Below are positions 50,371 to 59,979 of a stretch of DNA of 64,000 nucleotides, in pieces. How positions within the stretch are numbered: the stretch's first letter is position 1; every line of letters begins with the position of its first letter. This DNA comes from Prorocentrum cordatum (lineage: Eukaryota > Sar > Dinophyceae > Prorocentrales > Prorocentraceae). A program made the position numbers and the translations under genes. The stretch lies in contig CAUYUJ010015295.1 in NCBI GenBank assembly GCA_963575745.1, positions 81,001 to 145,000 of the forward strand, given 5' to 3'. The notes beneath the pieces were generated by a model. That model was not told the origin of the DNA. It was given only the letters and a program-made list of their open reading frames with translations, and did not search any database.

Positions 50371-50545
50371 TGTGTGTGAATCCCCCTACTTTCCTCCTAT
50401 CTTGCTCATATCCATCGCCCCTCTTGGCTCGGATGACAGGTACTCGACACTTGGAGGTACGTTGGGTAAAACCATCGTCCCTCATCGTCTACCGACGGAC
50501 ACTCGGGGGTGGGGTCGGTCCATTGGTCCTCCTCACCCTCACACA
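50371..50545 (+). repeat. 3' LTR (175 bp)
   Basis: Matches the 5' LTR at 174 of 175 positions; ends CCCTCACACA and is followed by the AGTCA duplication (50546-50550). Confidence 0.97.
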
Positions 50546-50550
50546 AGTCA
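50546..50550 (+). other. Target-site duplication of the LTR retrotransposon (right)
   Basis: AGTCA, identical to 31409-31413. Confidence 0.9.
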
Positions 50551-51758
50551 TGTTAGAGAGACCGTGGTCTCGGGAGCGCGGGCGTACTTGTTGCCCCCCA
50601 TTCGAGGTGGGGTGATCGTTTTCTGGAGCATGCTCACACCCTTCCCCTCCTTCCAGAGTCCACACTCCCCCTCCTCGTCCTCCTCACCCCCATACCACCC
50701 TCATCCTCCCCATCCAAAGTGTGGATCTTCTTGCCCGCCTCGAAAGTTAATCCATTATTTTCCACAGGCCCCTCTGTGAACATTTCCTCAATCATATCCT
50801 GACCTTCCTCCCCCTCTTCATCACGTCACTTTCAACATCACCACACTCATATTCAGACCATGTTCGCCAACACCACATCATTCTGTAGATCACCATGACC
50901 ACTATTGTCCTCCGCGACATCAGGTTTTCACAGCACGATCATCACTCATGGACCTCCCGCTCTCCCTTGAAGGCAGAGACCCCAGTAAACACACAGGTAG
51001 AGCGCTCTCCCCAGCTGAAGACAGTCGGGTCCGAGCGGCGGCATGGGACATTGTTAAGCAACATGCCTGCATCGGCACATCGTTTGCTTGTTGCAGGTGT
51101 TGTGCGAGCGCCTACTGGCATACCTTGCGTGTTCATCGGTAGAGTTGACGCGGTCTTTCCATGCCATCAATCGATCTGAATATGTGTCTCTTCGGTTTGC
51201 ATCGGCCTCTCCAATGTACTGTTCCCGCACGCAGGGTTTCATTGCTTAGTGTTTCGTGCGTCCTTTGCTCGATCGGACCGCCTTCGGCATTTTATTTGCT
51301 ATGATATGCCCGTTCACTCGAATCGTCGTCGGCCCTTCGTCTGCGGCCTTCCCGCAGGGCGCACCTGTCTCGGCGCCTGCCGCACTTCCCCCATCGTCCC
51401 CCATCCCTTTGCAACCACACAGGGGAACCCTAACCCTGCAGCAGGTCTGATCTAAAATTGCAGGCGGGGTCAGAACTTACAGGATACCTGCGGCCACGCG
51501 AACCCTGCGGGTGTGTGGGACACCCGGCGTCGATTGGATCCGCAGGGGTATGGCTCGTGGGACGGGGCTAGGACGAGGATAAATCCGTCCCAGAGCGTTC
51601 CAGAACGCTCTCAGACAGAGAGTCCCGGAACGCTCTGAGAAGGCCGCGGCGCCCGAGGCATCCTCCGGAGCCGCGGGATCTCAGAGATCCCCGAGTTATC
51701 CTCACCCGATGGTATCTTCGTCCTGGCTTCGTCTCAGCTCGGAAGCCGTCGCACACAG
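50551..51758 (+). other. Dynein intron 4, right part
   Basis: No gene recognised. It is CT-rich at 50630-50720, and 51590-51700 contains partly repetitive words of the type GAACGCTCTCAGA. It ends in ACAG|GCCC before the next exon. Confidence 0.55.
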
Positions 51759-51809
51759 GCCCACCCGTACTTCGTGGAGAAGATCGTCCAGTTCTACGAG
51801 TGCCACATG
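51759..51809 (+). CDS. Dynein heavy chain, exon 5 (micro-exon)
   Basis: 17 codons, AHPYFVEKIVQFYECHM, matching the segment ...PFF..KIIQ.YE.M.VRHG that links AAA1 to AAA2. It joins the previous exon (KAYCQ) and the next (VRHSVMLVG) in phase 0 with the family spacing. The acceptor is ACAG|GCCC and the donor GC (ATG|GCGC). Confidence 0.85.
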
Positions 51810-51922
51810 GCGCGCTCAAGGGGGGAGCCCCGCTCCCGGTGCAGCTCGCCCTCGGTGGAAGGCGGCCCGCAGAGAGGCGGCGGCGGGTCCTCCGGCGGAG
51901 GCCAGCGAGGAGCGGCGGAAGC

Positions 51923-52032
51923 AATGTGTGCGTGTGCGTGTGCGTGCGTGTGTGTGTGTGGTGGGTGTGTGTGTGTGTGTGCGCGCGTGTGTGCGTGTGC
52001 GTGTGCGTGTGCGTGTGCGTGTGCGTGTGCGT

Positions 52033-52085
<53 letters not shown>

Positions 52086-52200
52086 CGCGCACGCGCGCGC
52101 GCGCGTGTGCGTGTGCGTGTGCGTGTGCGTGTGCGTGTGCGTGTGCGTGTGCGTGTGCGTGTGCGTGTGCGTGTGCGTGTGCGTGTACGTGTGTCTGTGT
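51923..52200. repeat. (GTGTGC)n/(GT)n alternating tract
   Basis: About 280 bp of alternating purine-pyrimidine, including a CGCGCG core near 52081-52105: strong Z-DNA potential. Frames through it are meaningless. Confidence 0.95.
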
Positions 52201-52639
52201 GGCTGTGCGTGTGTGTGCGTGGGTGCGTTGGAGGGTGTGCGTGATCCGCAAGCCCCAACAGGGCCACCGCCTCGGCACCGCCAGCGGGGCCCCCGCGGCT
52301 CCCGGGCCGCGCGACAGGCGCCCCCGTCCGTCGCGGCGCCGCCGCCGCGCGCCCACCGCCGACGGAGTGGCTCAGGCTGCAGCCAGCGCCGCGGTGTAGC
52401 GCACGCCTTCCAGCAGCGGGCCAGGGCGCTCGCTGCTATCCTCCCAGCGACCGTGCTGCCCCTCCTCCTCGAGCGCCTCCTCGGCGCTCAGGCCGCCTCT
52501 GTGCACGCGGCAGCGGCCTCCAGCCGCGCGCCCCGGCAGCTGCCCGGCTTCCCCGCAGCGCAGGCTGCCCCAGCGGCCACCTTGCGGGCCCGCAACCCAC
52601 CGTCTCGGCAGCCTGAAGCGCTGCCTTTCGCGCCGCCTC

Positions 52640-52910
52640 CTCCTCCTCCGCCTCCTCCTCTTCCTCCTCCGCCTCCTCCTCCTCCTCCTCCTCCGCCTCC
52701 TCCGTCTCCTCCTCCTCCGCCTCCTCCTTCTTCTCCTCCTCCGCCGCCTCCCCCCCTCCTCCGCCTCCTCCTTCTTCTCCTCCTTTCCTCCTCCTCCACC
52801 TCCTCCTCCACCTCCTCCTCTTCCTCCTCCTCCTCCTTCTCCTTCTCCTCCGCCTCCTCCTCCTCTCCCTCCTCTTCCTCCTCCTCCTCCTCCTCCTCCT
52901 CCTCGCTCCT
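52640..52910. repeat. (CCT/CTT)n polypyrimidine tract
   Basis: CCTCCTCCG/CTTCTCC triplets, about 270 bp on the + strand. Confidence 0.95.
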
Positions 52911-53189
52911 GCCGGGCAGGCTGGCCGTGGGTGGCCAGTCTCGAGCTCCAGCGGGTGGCGCCGCCCGGCTGCTCCTCCTGGCCGCAGGGAGGGCGGCGAG
53001 CCCAAAGTCTGGGCACTCAACACGTAGCGTACAGTGCCGTTTTTAATACATGCTCCGCGTGCGGACCATGTATTAAAAATAAAGGGTTGATTAGTAGATA
53101 CAAGGATGAGTTTACGAATTACTTCATTCATAACTTAACCATGATTTTAAAAAAAAGCATATAAATTTAAACATCCGATGTATTAAAAA

Positions 53190-53541
53190 CTGCCCTGTAT
53201 CGATACGGAGCTCAACACGTAGACTAAAAACGTATGTCCGACGCGATACGTTCGCCAAGACGTGGCCCAATACGTGGAGCCAACACGCAACGTATTGACA
53301 CGGACGTCTTGAAGACGGGACGTATTGCGTTTCAAAACGGGCGTGTTCTTAATTGCCTCGATACGCCCGTTTTGATACGCAATACGTCCCGTGTTCAAGA
53401 CGTCCGTGTCAATACGTTGCGTGTTGGCTCCACGTATTGGGCCACGTTTTGGCGAATGTATCGCGTCGGACCTACGTTTTCAGCCTACGTGCTGAGCTCC
53501 GTATCGATACGCTACGTGTTGCGTGTTGCGTATCGGGGCAG
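53190..53541. mobile_element. Family F, full palindromic copy (about 350 bp)
   Basis: Left arm begins CTGCCCTGTATCGATACGGA, right arm ends with the complement around CTCCGTATCGATACG. Arms of about 165 bp meet near 53350-53370 (AAACGGGCGTGTTCTT / GATACGCCCGTTTTG). ATACG/CGTAT words recur throughout. A half copy is at 30420-30612. Confidence 0.85.
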
Positions 53542-53693
53542 TCGGGCCTGTCCCTCTACAGGGGGAATATGCAAAAATAGCCAAACAATGGTCAGAGGAC
53601 TATTTTTTAGCATTTTTCTGCCATGTGGGAGCATTTTTCTAGTACGTTTGATGTTTCGTCGAAAACGCCCCTGTAGAGGGACAGGCCCGACTT
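53539..53693. mobile_element. Inverted-repeat element family A, copy 4
   Basis: CAGTCGGGCCTGTCCCTCTA at the left, TAGAGGGACAGGCCCGACTT at the right; abuts the family F palindrome. Confidence 0.9.
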
Positions 53694-53800
53694 CAGCCTT
53701 CGCCCTTCCCGACCACAGAACCGCGCTCCTACCCGGGCCACTGGCGGGGCTACGCCTGCTCGGTCGCGTCCGCAGATGCGCCGGGAAGGAGCATCGGAGG

Positions 53801-53954
53801 GCACCAACTATACACCAACACCGATCCTGGCCCAGAATCACCCTGGGCCCAGGATCGGTGTATATGCCTTCTTGCCCAAGGCAGGAGGGCGTATACACCG
53901 ATCCTGGGCCCAGGGTAATCCTGGCCAGGATCGGTGTTGGTGTATAGTTGGTGC
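53801..53954. mobile_element. Introner/MITE family E, copy 2 (154 bp)
   Basis: GCACCAACTATACACCAACA at the left and TGTTGGTGTATAGTTGGTGC at the right are exact complements. Shares CACCGATCCTGG, GGATCGGTGTATA and GGCAGGAGGGCGTA-type blocks with intron 3. Confidence 0.92.
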
Positions 53955-54075
53955 CTTCCTAGAGCAGGTCTCCGCGCCGCCCGAGCCTCCTGCGCTCCCC
54001 CGTCCAGCCCTGGAGGTGAGAGGCTGGGCAGGCGCCTGCCCCGTGCTGGCCGGGGCCCGCGCGTCCGCATCGGTT

Positions 54076-54300
54076 TCTCTCTCTCTCTCTCTCTCTCGTT
54101 CTTTGTCGTTCTCCCTCTATCCATCACGCTCTGTCTGCCTGTCTGTTTGTGTGTCTGTCTCTCTCTCTCTCTCTCAGTTGTTCTGTATCCCTCTCTCTCT
54201 CTCTCCTTCTCCGTTTCTCTCCCTCCCTTCCCCTCTCTCGCCCTCTCCCCTTCTCTCTATCCATCTCTCTCTCTCTCTCTCTCTCTCTCCCCCCTCTCTC
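54076..54300. repeat. (CT)n tract
   Basis: CTCTCT runs with TCCCT interruptions on the + strand. Confidence 0.93.
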
Positions 54301-54391
54301 CCCCGCGCAGTGCTCCTCGCGGCACGGGCGAACCGGGAGGGCTGCCTCGCGCGCGCGCGACGGGGCAGGGTGGGGGGGGGCGGGAGCGGAG

Positions 54392-54436
54392 GTGCGGCAC
54401 AGCGTCATGCTCGTCGGCCTGCCGTTCAGCGGAAGG
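54392..54436 (+). CDS. Dynein heavy chain, exon 6 (start of AAA2)
   Basis: 15 codons VRHSVMLVGLPFSGR, matching VRHG.MLVG.P.(S/G)GK(T) at the AAA2 P-loop. The acceptor is GGAG|GTGC and the donor GC (AAGG|GCGG). The P-loop Lys is read as Arg just at the exon end; a different splice choice could change this. The next exon (T..Y..L) was not found in the window. Confidence 0.8.
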
Positions 54437-55481
54437 GCGGGGCGGGGGAGGCGGGGGAGGCGGGGGAGGCGGAAGAGCGGGGGAGGGGAAAGGGCGGGAA
54501 CGGGAGCGGGGGAGGGGCGGGGGCGGGGGCAGTCTGCTTTTTGGTGCGTTCGGCCCAGGACGTCTGCGGTGCTTGCTTCATGATCTACCTGCTGCTGTAC
54601 ACATGTCTGCTGCTATATACCTACATTCTGACTCTGGTCTTCCTGGCTTGTAAGTAGGACCAACTATATGAATCACAAACAGCTGTGGAGCTACGGTTCC
54701 TCGGACCCGAAAAAAGGTAGAGCGATAATTCTACCCTACGGGTGCTTGAGGAGATCGATGTGAAGCTTACCGAAGTAAAATAAGGCACTGACGGACGGCA
54801 ACCCCATGATCTGAATGTAACCACATGGTTATCAACATAGCAGCAAGGCGCGCAAGCGACAACAATTGGTAGAGCGATACTCAACATAACAAATCGCAGG
54901 GGGGGTCGGAAGGAGGGGGACCCCCCCCCCCCGGCGCTCAAATGCAAGGGGGGGGGCCAGGGGGGGGGAAGCCCCCCCCCCCTCGCAAACGAGAGGCTGG
55001 GGGAGGGCTAAGGGCCCCTCCCCTCCCCCAGCGAAGGGGGGGCGTCAGAGAGACAACCCCTCCCTTCGCTCTGCCTTCTTTCTCGTCGTTCCTGGCGCGC
55101 TGGGGGGGGGACCCTTCCAGGTGCACAGCGGGTGATTCCCCCCCCCCGCGGCTGTGACATTTCCCTTCGTTTCTTTTTTTTGTTGACATCAACGCCAACG
55201 CCCCTGAAGTGCCGCCTCCGAAAGCGAGAAGACTTCGGATGAGAGGCACACCGCGTACAGCAGCAGGGGGAGGTACTATACGCACACGGCGAGGTTCAAT
55301 GCATATTTAGCCGAGCCCGATACCACAAAACTCTGTCCCGACCCATGCGGCAGCCACATACAACACTGAGCGAACACTCGAATGCCAGGAAGCCCCGTCG
55401 TTCATGGAAAAAACATAATGCCGAGGAAGAGCATGTAATACCAGAACAAGGTAAAATATCCCAGAAACACTCCGTGGCTAT
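54437..55481. other. G-rich spacer
   Basis: GGGGGAGGC runs follow exon 6 to 54530. 54896-55160 has long G and C homopolymers (hard to sequence reliably). No gene recognised; presumably dynein intron 6. Confidence 0.45.
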
Positions 55482-56387
55482 TTATGACCAGCTGAAGGCA
55501 GACTGCATACTGAAAAGGCGGCCCTCTCCAGGATCATGAGGAAGATGCATCGGTACCCAAGCGCATGCAGATACCTCAGGAGCTCCCTCGCCGTCAGCAG
55601 GCACAGACGAAGGAGCAGCCGCAGCACCTTCTTCGCGTGAAACGCCATGAACACCGTCGAGCCGCTTGCGGAGCTGCACGAAGGGCTTGGAAGATCTGCC
55701 AGCGCCAGACCAGGCCACCAGCTGCTCTTCCACGAGCGCGCAGAACTCGTCTTCGACGGTGCTGGCGTCTGCCTCATCGTGATGATCATCAACCATATCG
55801 GTACCGAGGGTGTCGACTGCTCCCGCCGAAGAAACACGTGAAGCAACATCGGCAGCCACGGCCATCGAATCGCCTGCAGCATCAGAGGGCAAGGGGAGCC
55901 AGACCCCAGCTCCAGGCACGAAAGGAGAAGCATCAGCGCGCAGGCTCCACTCTTTCACAACCACGTGGCAAGAGGAGAACACCACTGTGCCACAAGTGCA
56001 GCCTAGCCCATGACCGCCTAGGCCGACCGCCCTGCCCAAGCGGGCCCCATGCTGGGCACGCCTCCAGTCAGCGATTGGCGCCCCCGCAGGCGGGCAGTAC
56101 GCGGCATGAAGGGCACAGTTGCGCTCCAGCCTGCGTATACCAGGCACCTGCGAGCCTTCGACGAGGGCCTGCAAGGCGGGCCGAGCGACGGCCTCACGCC
56201 GCGCCACCTCCGCCGCGACGGACGCGTCGGGAGGCGCCGCAACCAGAGCCCGAAGCCGCTGCAGCTCGCCTTCGGCCGCCGAGAGCTTCGCCTTGAGCTT
56301 CACGATGAGGTTGTCTGCGGAGGCCCGCGCACCAGCGTGACCCCGCAGGACGATGCGCCCCGCGTCCGAAGCGCCTCCCGCAGCCAT
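55482..56387 (-). CDS. Uncharacterised intronless retrogene (301 aa)
   Basis: Minus-strand frame starting at the first in-frame ATG (56385-56387), about 100 nt after a genomic spliced-leader sequence. Product: an Ala/Gly-rich start, a short coiled coil near residues 25-55 (LIVKLKAKLSAAEGELQRL), a Cys-containing middle (LGCTCGTVVFSSC), an acidic Asp/Glu segment and an Arg/Lys stretch near the end. No known domain. An open frame extends upstream through the leader, but trans-spliced translation would begin at the ATG. The leader and lack of introns indicate a reverse-transcribed mRNA re-inserted here, inside what is probably a dynein intron. No clear poly(A) remnant was found after the stop. 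Confidence 0.6.
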   Translation of the reverse strand: MAAGGASDAGRIVLRGHAGARASADNLIVKLKAKLSAAEGELQRLRALVAAPPDASVAAEVARREAVARPALQALVEGSQVPGIRRLERNCALHAAYCPPAGAPIADWRRAQHGARLGRAVGLGGHGLGCTCGTVVFSSCHVVVKEWSLRADASPFVPGAGVWLPLPSDAAGDSMAVAADVASRVSSAGAVDTLGTDMVDDHHDEADASTVEDEFCALVEEQLVAWSGAGRSSKPFVQLRKRLDGVHGVSREEGAAAAPSSVPADGEGAPEVSACAWVPMHLPHDPGEGRLFSMQSAFSWS

Positions 56388-56473
56388 CCCCCGGCGGACC
56401 ACCTCCAGAAACTTCAACTCCGGACGCCCATGACGAGCCGGTTTGAGCCCCGGGGGCGCGCCCGCGCGAGCAG

Positions 56474-56509
56474 CTAGAGCCAAAATGGCTTGAGCCAAAA
56501 TGGCTACGG
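56474..56509 (-). other. Dinoflagellate spliced-leader sequence with an older leader relic behind it
   Basis: On the minus strand 56509-56489 reads CCGTAGCCATTTTGGCTCAA then G, the full known leader. It is followed directly by CCATTTTGGCTCTAG (to 56474), a leader fragment lacking its first six bases with one or two changes. This nested form arises when a retroposed leader-bearing gene is transcribed and trans-spliced again at its internal AG, then retroposed once more. Confidence 0.93.
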
Positions 56510-57480
56510 ATTTCCCTTCGTTTCTGCAGCGCTGCAGTTGTGGAAATTCTTACTCTTCCTTCCTCCCACCGTGCAGGCGGAGGAGGAGGAGGAGGAGGAG
56601 GAGGAGGAGGAGGGAGAGGAGAAGGAGGACGCCCCTGGCACCACTGGCGATCGGAGCGAGTGGTCCCCGGGGTTGCATCGTGCTCTGGCTCGGCCCTCGG
56701 CGAGTCCAGCTGTGGCGAGGACGGCTGCCCAGGATTTCCCAACACAGCGAGCACTGGCTCGCTCCGGAGTGCGCTGGCAGGCCCCGGGGCCCTCTTTTCC
56801 TCTCTCCTCCGCCACCCTCTGAACTTTCAGTCTCGAGGGATTTTCAATTCATTCTCCCTCCTCGATCTTCGATCAAACCTCGATCTACGCTCCTCGAGCG
56901 AACCTCGATATTCGATCTTCTCCTCCTCCTCCTGTCACTAGTCCTCCTCCTTAGCATCAGTGTCGTATTCATCCTCCTCCCTCTCCTCCTTCTCCTCATC
57001 ATCATCCTCGTCATCATCATCATCCTCGTCCTCGCCATGTTTTCCTCATCCTCCTTATCGTCGTTCTCCTCCTTATCCGTATCCTCGTAGTCGTCTTTCT
57101 GGCACCCCTCGTCCTGGTTCTCATCCTCATCGTCTTCATCATTTCTGCATCCTCGTCCTCGTCCTGGTTCTCATCCTCCACGTCCTCATCATTTCTGCAT
57201 TCGGGTTCGAGAGTAGTGTTAGCAGTTGGGGTACAGGGCGTTCGGTTAGGTGTTAATTTTAGGGGGTCGTGTGAGCGTGAGGGGGTAGGGGGTTGCAGTT
57301 GCGGGGTACTGTTCGGGTATGCTAAGGCTAGATTGAGAGTTACAGGATCAGTGTGAGATGGGGGGATAGGGCATGGGTGAGAGTGAGGGGTTCGGTCTAC
57401 GGATTGAGGGGTAGGTTTAAGGTTAAGGCCAGCGTCAGAAGAGTGCGGATTTGGGATTAGGTATGAACTTAGGTTACGGG
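56510..57480. other. Spacer with GGA and CCTC tracts
   Basis: 56575-56625 is a (GGA)n tract; 56920-57200 is rich in TCCTC/TCATC on the + strand. 57230-57480 is G/T-rich with GGGTTAGG/GGTTAAGG-like words. No gene was seen. Confidence 0.55.
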
Positions 57481-57489
57481 GTAGGGTTA

Positions 57490-57905
57490 GGGAGTGCGGG
57501 GCGGGGGGGGGCGCGGGGGGAGAGAGAGTCTCGAGTGCCGGGGGCGGGGGGAGAGTTCTTCTTCTGAGTGCGGAAGAGGAGAGAGAGTTTCGAATGCCAG
57601 GGAAGGAGGGGGACATCCCCTTCTGAGCGCGGGAGGCGAGAGAGAGCTTCGAGTGCCGGGGGGGGGGGGGCCACCCCCTTCTGAGCGCGGGAGGGGAGAG
57701 AGAGCTTCGAGTGCCGGCGGGGGGGGGGGGTTTCCCCCCTTCTGGGCGCGGGCGGGAAACAGTCGAATGCCGGAGGGGGGGGGGCATCCTCCTCGTCTGG
57801 GCGCTTGCAGGATAAACTCTCGAATGTTGGAGAGAGGGGGAATCCCTCCCTTCTGGGCGCGGGCAGGAGAGGGTCTCGAGTGCCGGGGGGGGGGGGTCCC
57901 GTAGG
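57490..57905. repeat. Minisatellite G, array 1 (about 60-65 bp unit)
   Basis: About seven units of GAGAGAGAGCTTCGAGTGCCGG, a G-run, then CCCCCTTCTGAGCGCGGGAG. Unit length varies with the homopolymers. The same unit makes the array at 62185-62460. Confidence 0.9.
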
Positions 57906-58009
57906 GCGGATCGTTTGTATCATTTGACTTCTTTTTCTTTGACGTGATTTTGGATCTTCTCTCGTTATTATGCCTTCCGCAAAAGGAATCCTATTGTGGG
58001 AATGCCTGC

Positions 58010-58191
58010 GGCTTTGATTTTCCTGATTTTTCCTGAGGTTTTGACTGATCTTATTGTTTTTGTTGGTTTCTGCTGCCCGCGCCCTCTCCGGGGGTGAGGT
58101 GGAGGCGGCGCTGGGAGGGCCAGGAAGCGGAAAACCAACAAAAACAGTAAAATCAGACAAAACCTAAGGAAAAACCAGGAAAATCAAAGCC
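58010..58191. mobile_element. Inverted-repeat element (182 bp)
   Basis: GGCTTTGATTTTCCTGATTT at the left pairs imperfectly with AAACCAGGAAAATCAAAGCC at the right; arms about 65 bp around a GC-rich centre. A related shorter pair (AAATCAACGAAATC / GATTTCGTTGATTT) flanks 58202-58318, so elements may be nested. Confidence 0.85.
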
Positions 58192-58339
58192 CCAGCCAAA
58201 ACAAATCAACGAAATCAAAGCCCCGAGTAGCTTTCAGACGGGAAACATTGAAAAACCTTATGCGTTCTTTGGTTTTTCAATTAAAAACAGCTCAGGGTGT
58301 TGATTTCGTTGATTTTTTTGGTACCCCCCCCCCACTAAG

Positions 58340-58680
58340 ATCTAGCTGATACCTTTCTTGATCCGAAGTTCTCTTCGAACATCTTTTTCTCCGAACTGGT
58401 TTACAGCATTGTCTTCTAAATTCGTAGGCCGCCACACAAGGAATTCCTTTGTAAGACAGCTAATCATTTTTCGGGAGCCAGCAGCGGAAAACCAGGAAAA
58501 TAAAGAAAAACAAGGGAAACAAGGAAAGCACAGCGAAATAATCTTTCTCTTGCGACCCAAGTGACCCCTCGATGGATTTCTCGTGTTTTACCGTCGTCAC
58601 AAGAGAGGGTTTCAGCTCAGACTTTGTTGTCTTGGCGCGGGATGCTTGTCATGAGATACGTTTCGGAAGATCAACATTGC
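58340..58680. other. Spacer
   Basis: No gene or repeat recognised beyond an A-rich stretch at 58490-58540. Confidence 0.4.
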
Positions 58681-58689
58681 TATCGAGTT

Positions 58690-58960
58690 CATTCTTTCAG
58701 ATAGCTTGAGCCGCGGCGGACGCACCCATTGGGGGTTTCTTTTTTTGATTCGTGCTTCAGAAGGAGAAAGTATGTGCATTTGTGTGAAAAGTTAGGTTGT
58801 GCATGCCTACTGTGAGAACCGTATCGAGTGAAGAACATCGCTATCAACGTTGTTCTCTTTAGGAATTTGATTCCCGGCGGGCGCACCCCTTGAGGGTTTT
58901 TTTCGTTACTACTGTCGCCCAAAAGGAGAAAGTATGTGCATTGTTTGTGCATGGTGGGCG
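58690..58960. repeat. Direct repeat, two diverged copies
   Basis: Copies at about 58710-58790 and 58875-58950 share GCGG(A/G)CGCACCC.TTG.GGGTTT and AAGGAGAAAGTATGTGCATT, about 165 bp apart. Confidence 0.75.
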
Positions 58961-59979
58961 CGGGGCTACGGCCGTTAGAAGCACAGCGGGTGAAAGCTGG
59001 AAGCTGTTGTTTTACTTTCGCAAGGAATTTCTTTCATGGAGTACGCGCGCCGTGAATAAGCCAGCGCGTTCTGCATTTTTTCGAGCGTTGTTTGTCTGTT
59101 AGCAAGGACGCCAGAGCATAAATAAGTAAACGTTGTATTGTTGCGAACATTTAGCACTTCGAAATTAGTCCGTCACGTCCTTCCATGCACGATGGTGCGC
59201 ACATCAATATTGGGCGACGATTTCAAGATTCATGGGCACACGCTTCTTGCGGGCCCCTGACATTTTCTGATGTCATCAATTTGGATGCCCCTGCACGCGC
59301 TGTTTGCATACCCCGCGCTTTCGCTTAACGCGTGGTGTTGGCCCTCCGCGGTTTTGCTTAATGCGAGCTGTTAGTTATCGGTTGGAAGAGGAAGCTTCGA
59401 CGAGCTAGCAGGGGCATCCGTTTTTGGATGCCCCCGTGATCGCCTTCGTCGTTGTCTACCTGCGCTTCCAACAGTGGCCATGCCGCGAGTGTGCAACGTA
59501 TGCATCTGCATTTTCGTTTTCGGCTACGCCCATTGAAAATGATTTCGAATTGCCAACAAGTTCTTCCTATTCCCGAGGATCCCGCGCCTTTCTCTCGATT
59601 TGATTGCGCTTTCAGCTTATGATGTGGACTGCGGGAAAGCTCTGCCTAACGTTGACCCTTTATATACGTTGCGTTAGCACTTGCGCATATCGAAGTATTC
59701 ATGTGTTTGCATGTCTTTCTGCCTTGATCATCAGGTTTTGAAATTTGAGACCCCCCAGTGCATGAAACATGCGCATCTATTCTTTGATGCCTCGAATCGC
59801 GGTTTTCGCTTTGGGATGTTTGTTGCACTACGTGCTATCGGTGGTTCTCTTTGGCCTTTACTAGGGCGCTTGCATCCTTGCCGCGCGTCCTCCTTAGTCG
59901 CTTTGACTTTGACCTCCCTTAGTTCTTCCGACTAAAACATCCCAGTAGTTGCTTCCACAGGCACGGCCACGCATATGGG
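58961..59979. other. Spacer with a small inverted-repeat structure
   Basis: GGATGCCCCTGC at 59283-59294 and GCAGGGGCATCC at 59408-59419 are exact complements. The latter starts a tight hairpin GGGGCATCC-GTTTTT-GGATGCCCC (59411-59434). The rest is unassigned. Confidence 0.6.

Larger units (their letters stand above)
51810..54391 (+). other. Dynein intron 5 (2,582 nt)
   Basis: Holds a GTGTGC microsatellite (51923-52200), a CCT tract (52640-52910), a large palindrome (53190-53541), a family A element (53539-53693), a family E element (53801-53954) and a CT-rich tract (54076-54300). 52200-52640 and 52915-53185 show nothing clear. Confidence 0.7.

Noticed and set aside
51709-53046. 445-codon + strand frame with Val-Cys and Pro/Ser runs
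   Set aside because: Crosses GTGTGC and CCT microsatellites; only the 51-nt dynein exon, in another frame, is coding.
54896-55160. G/C homopolymer region as a regulatory island
   Set aside because: Long mono-G and mono-C runs with no other structure; sequence accuracy is doubtful.
56474-56509. Spliced-leader RNA gene
   Set aside because: The leader is followed by a second leader fragment and a coding frame, not by a GT donor and SL-RNA body.
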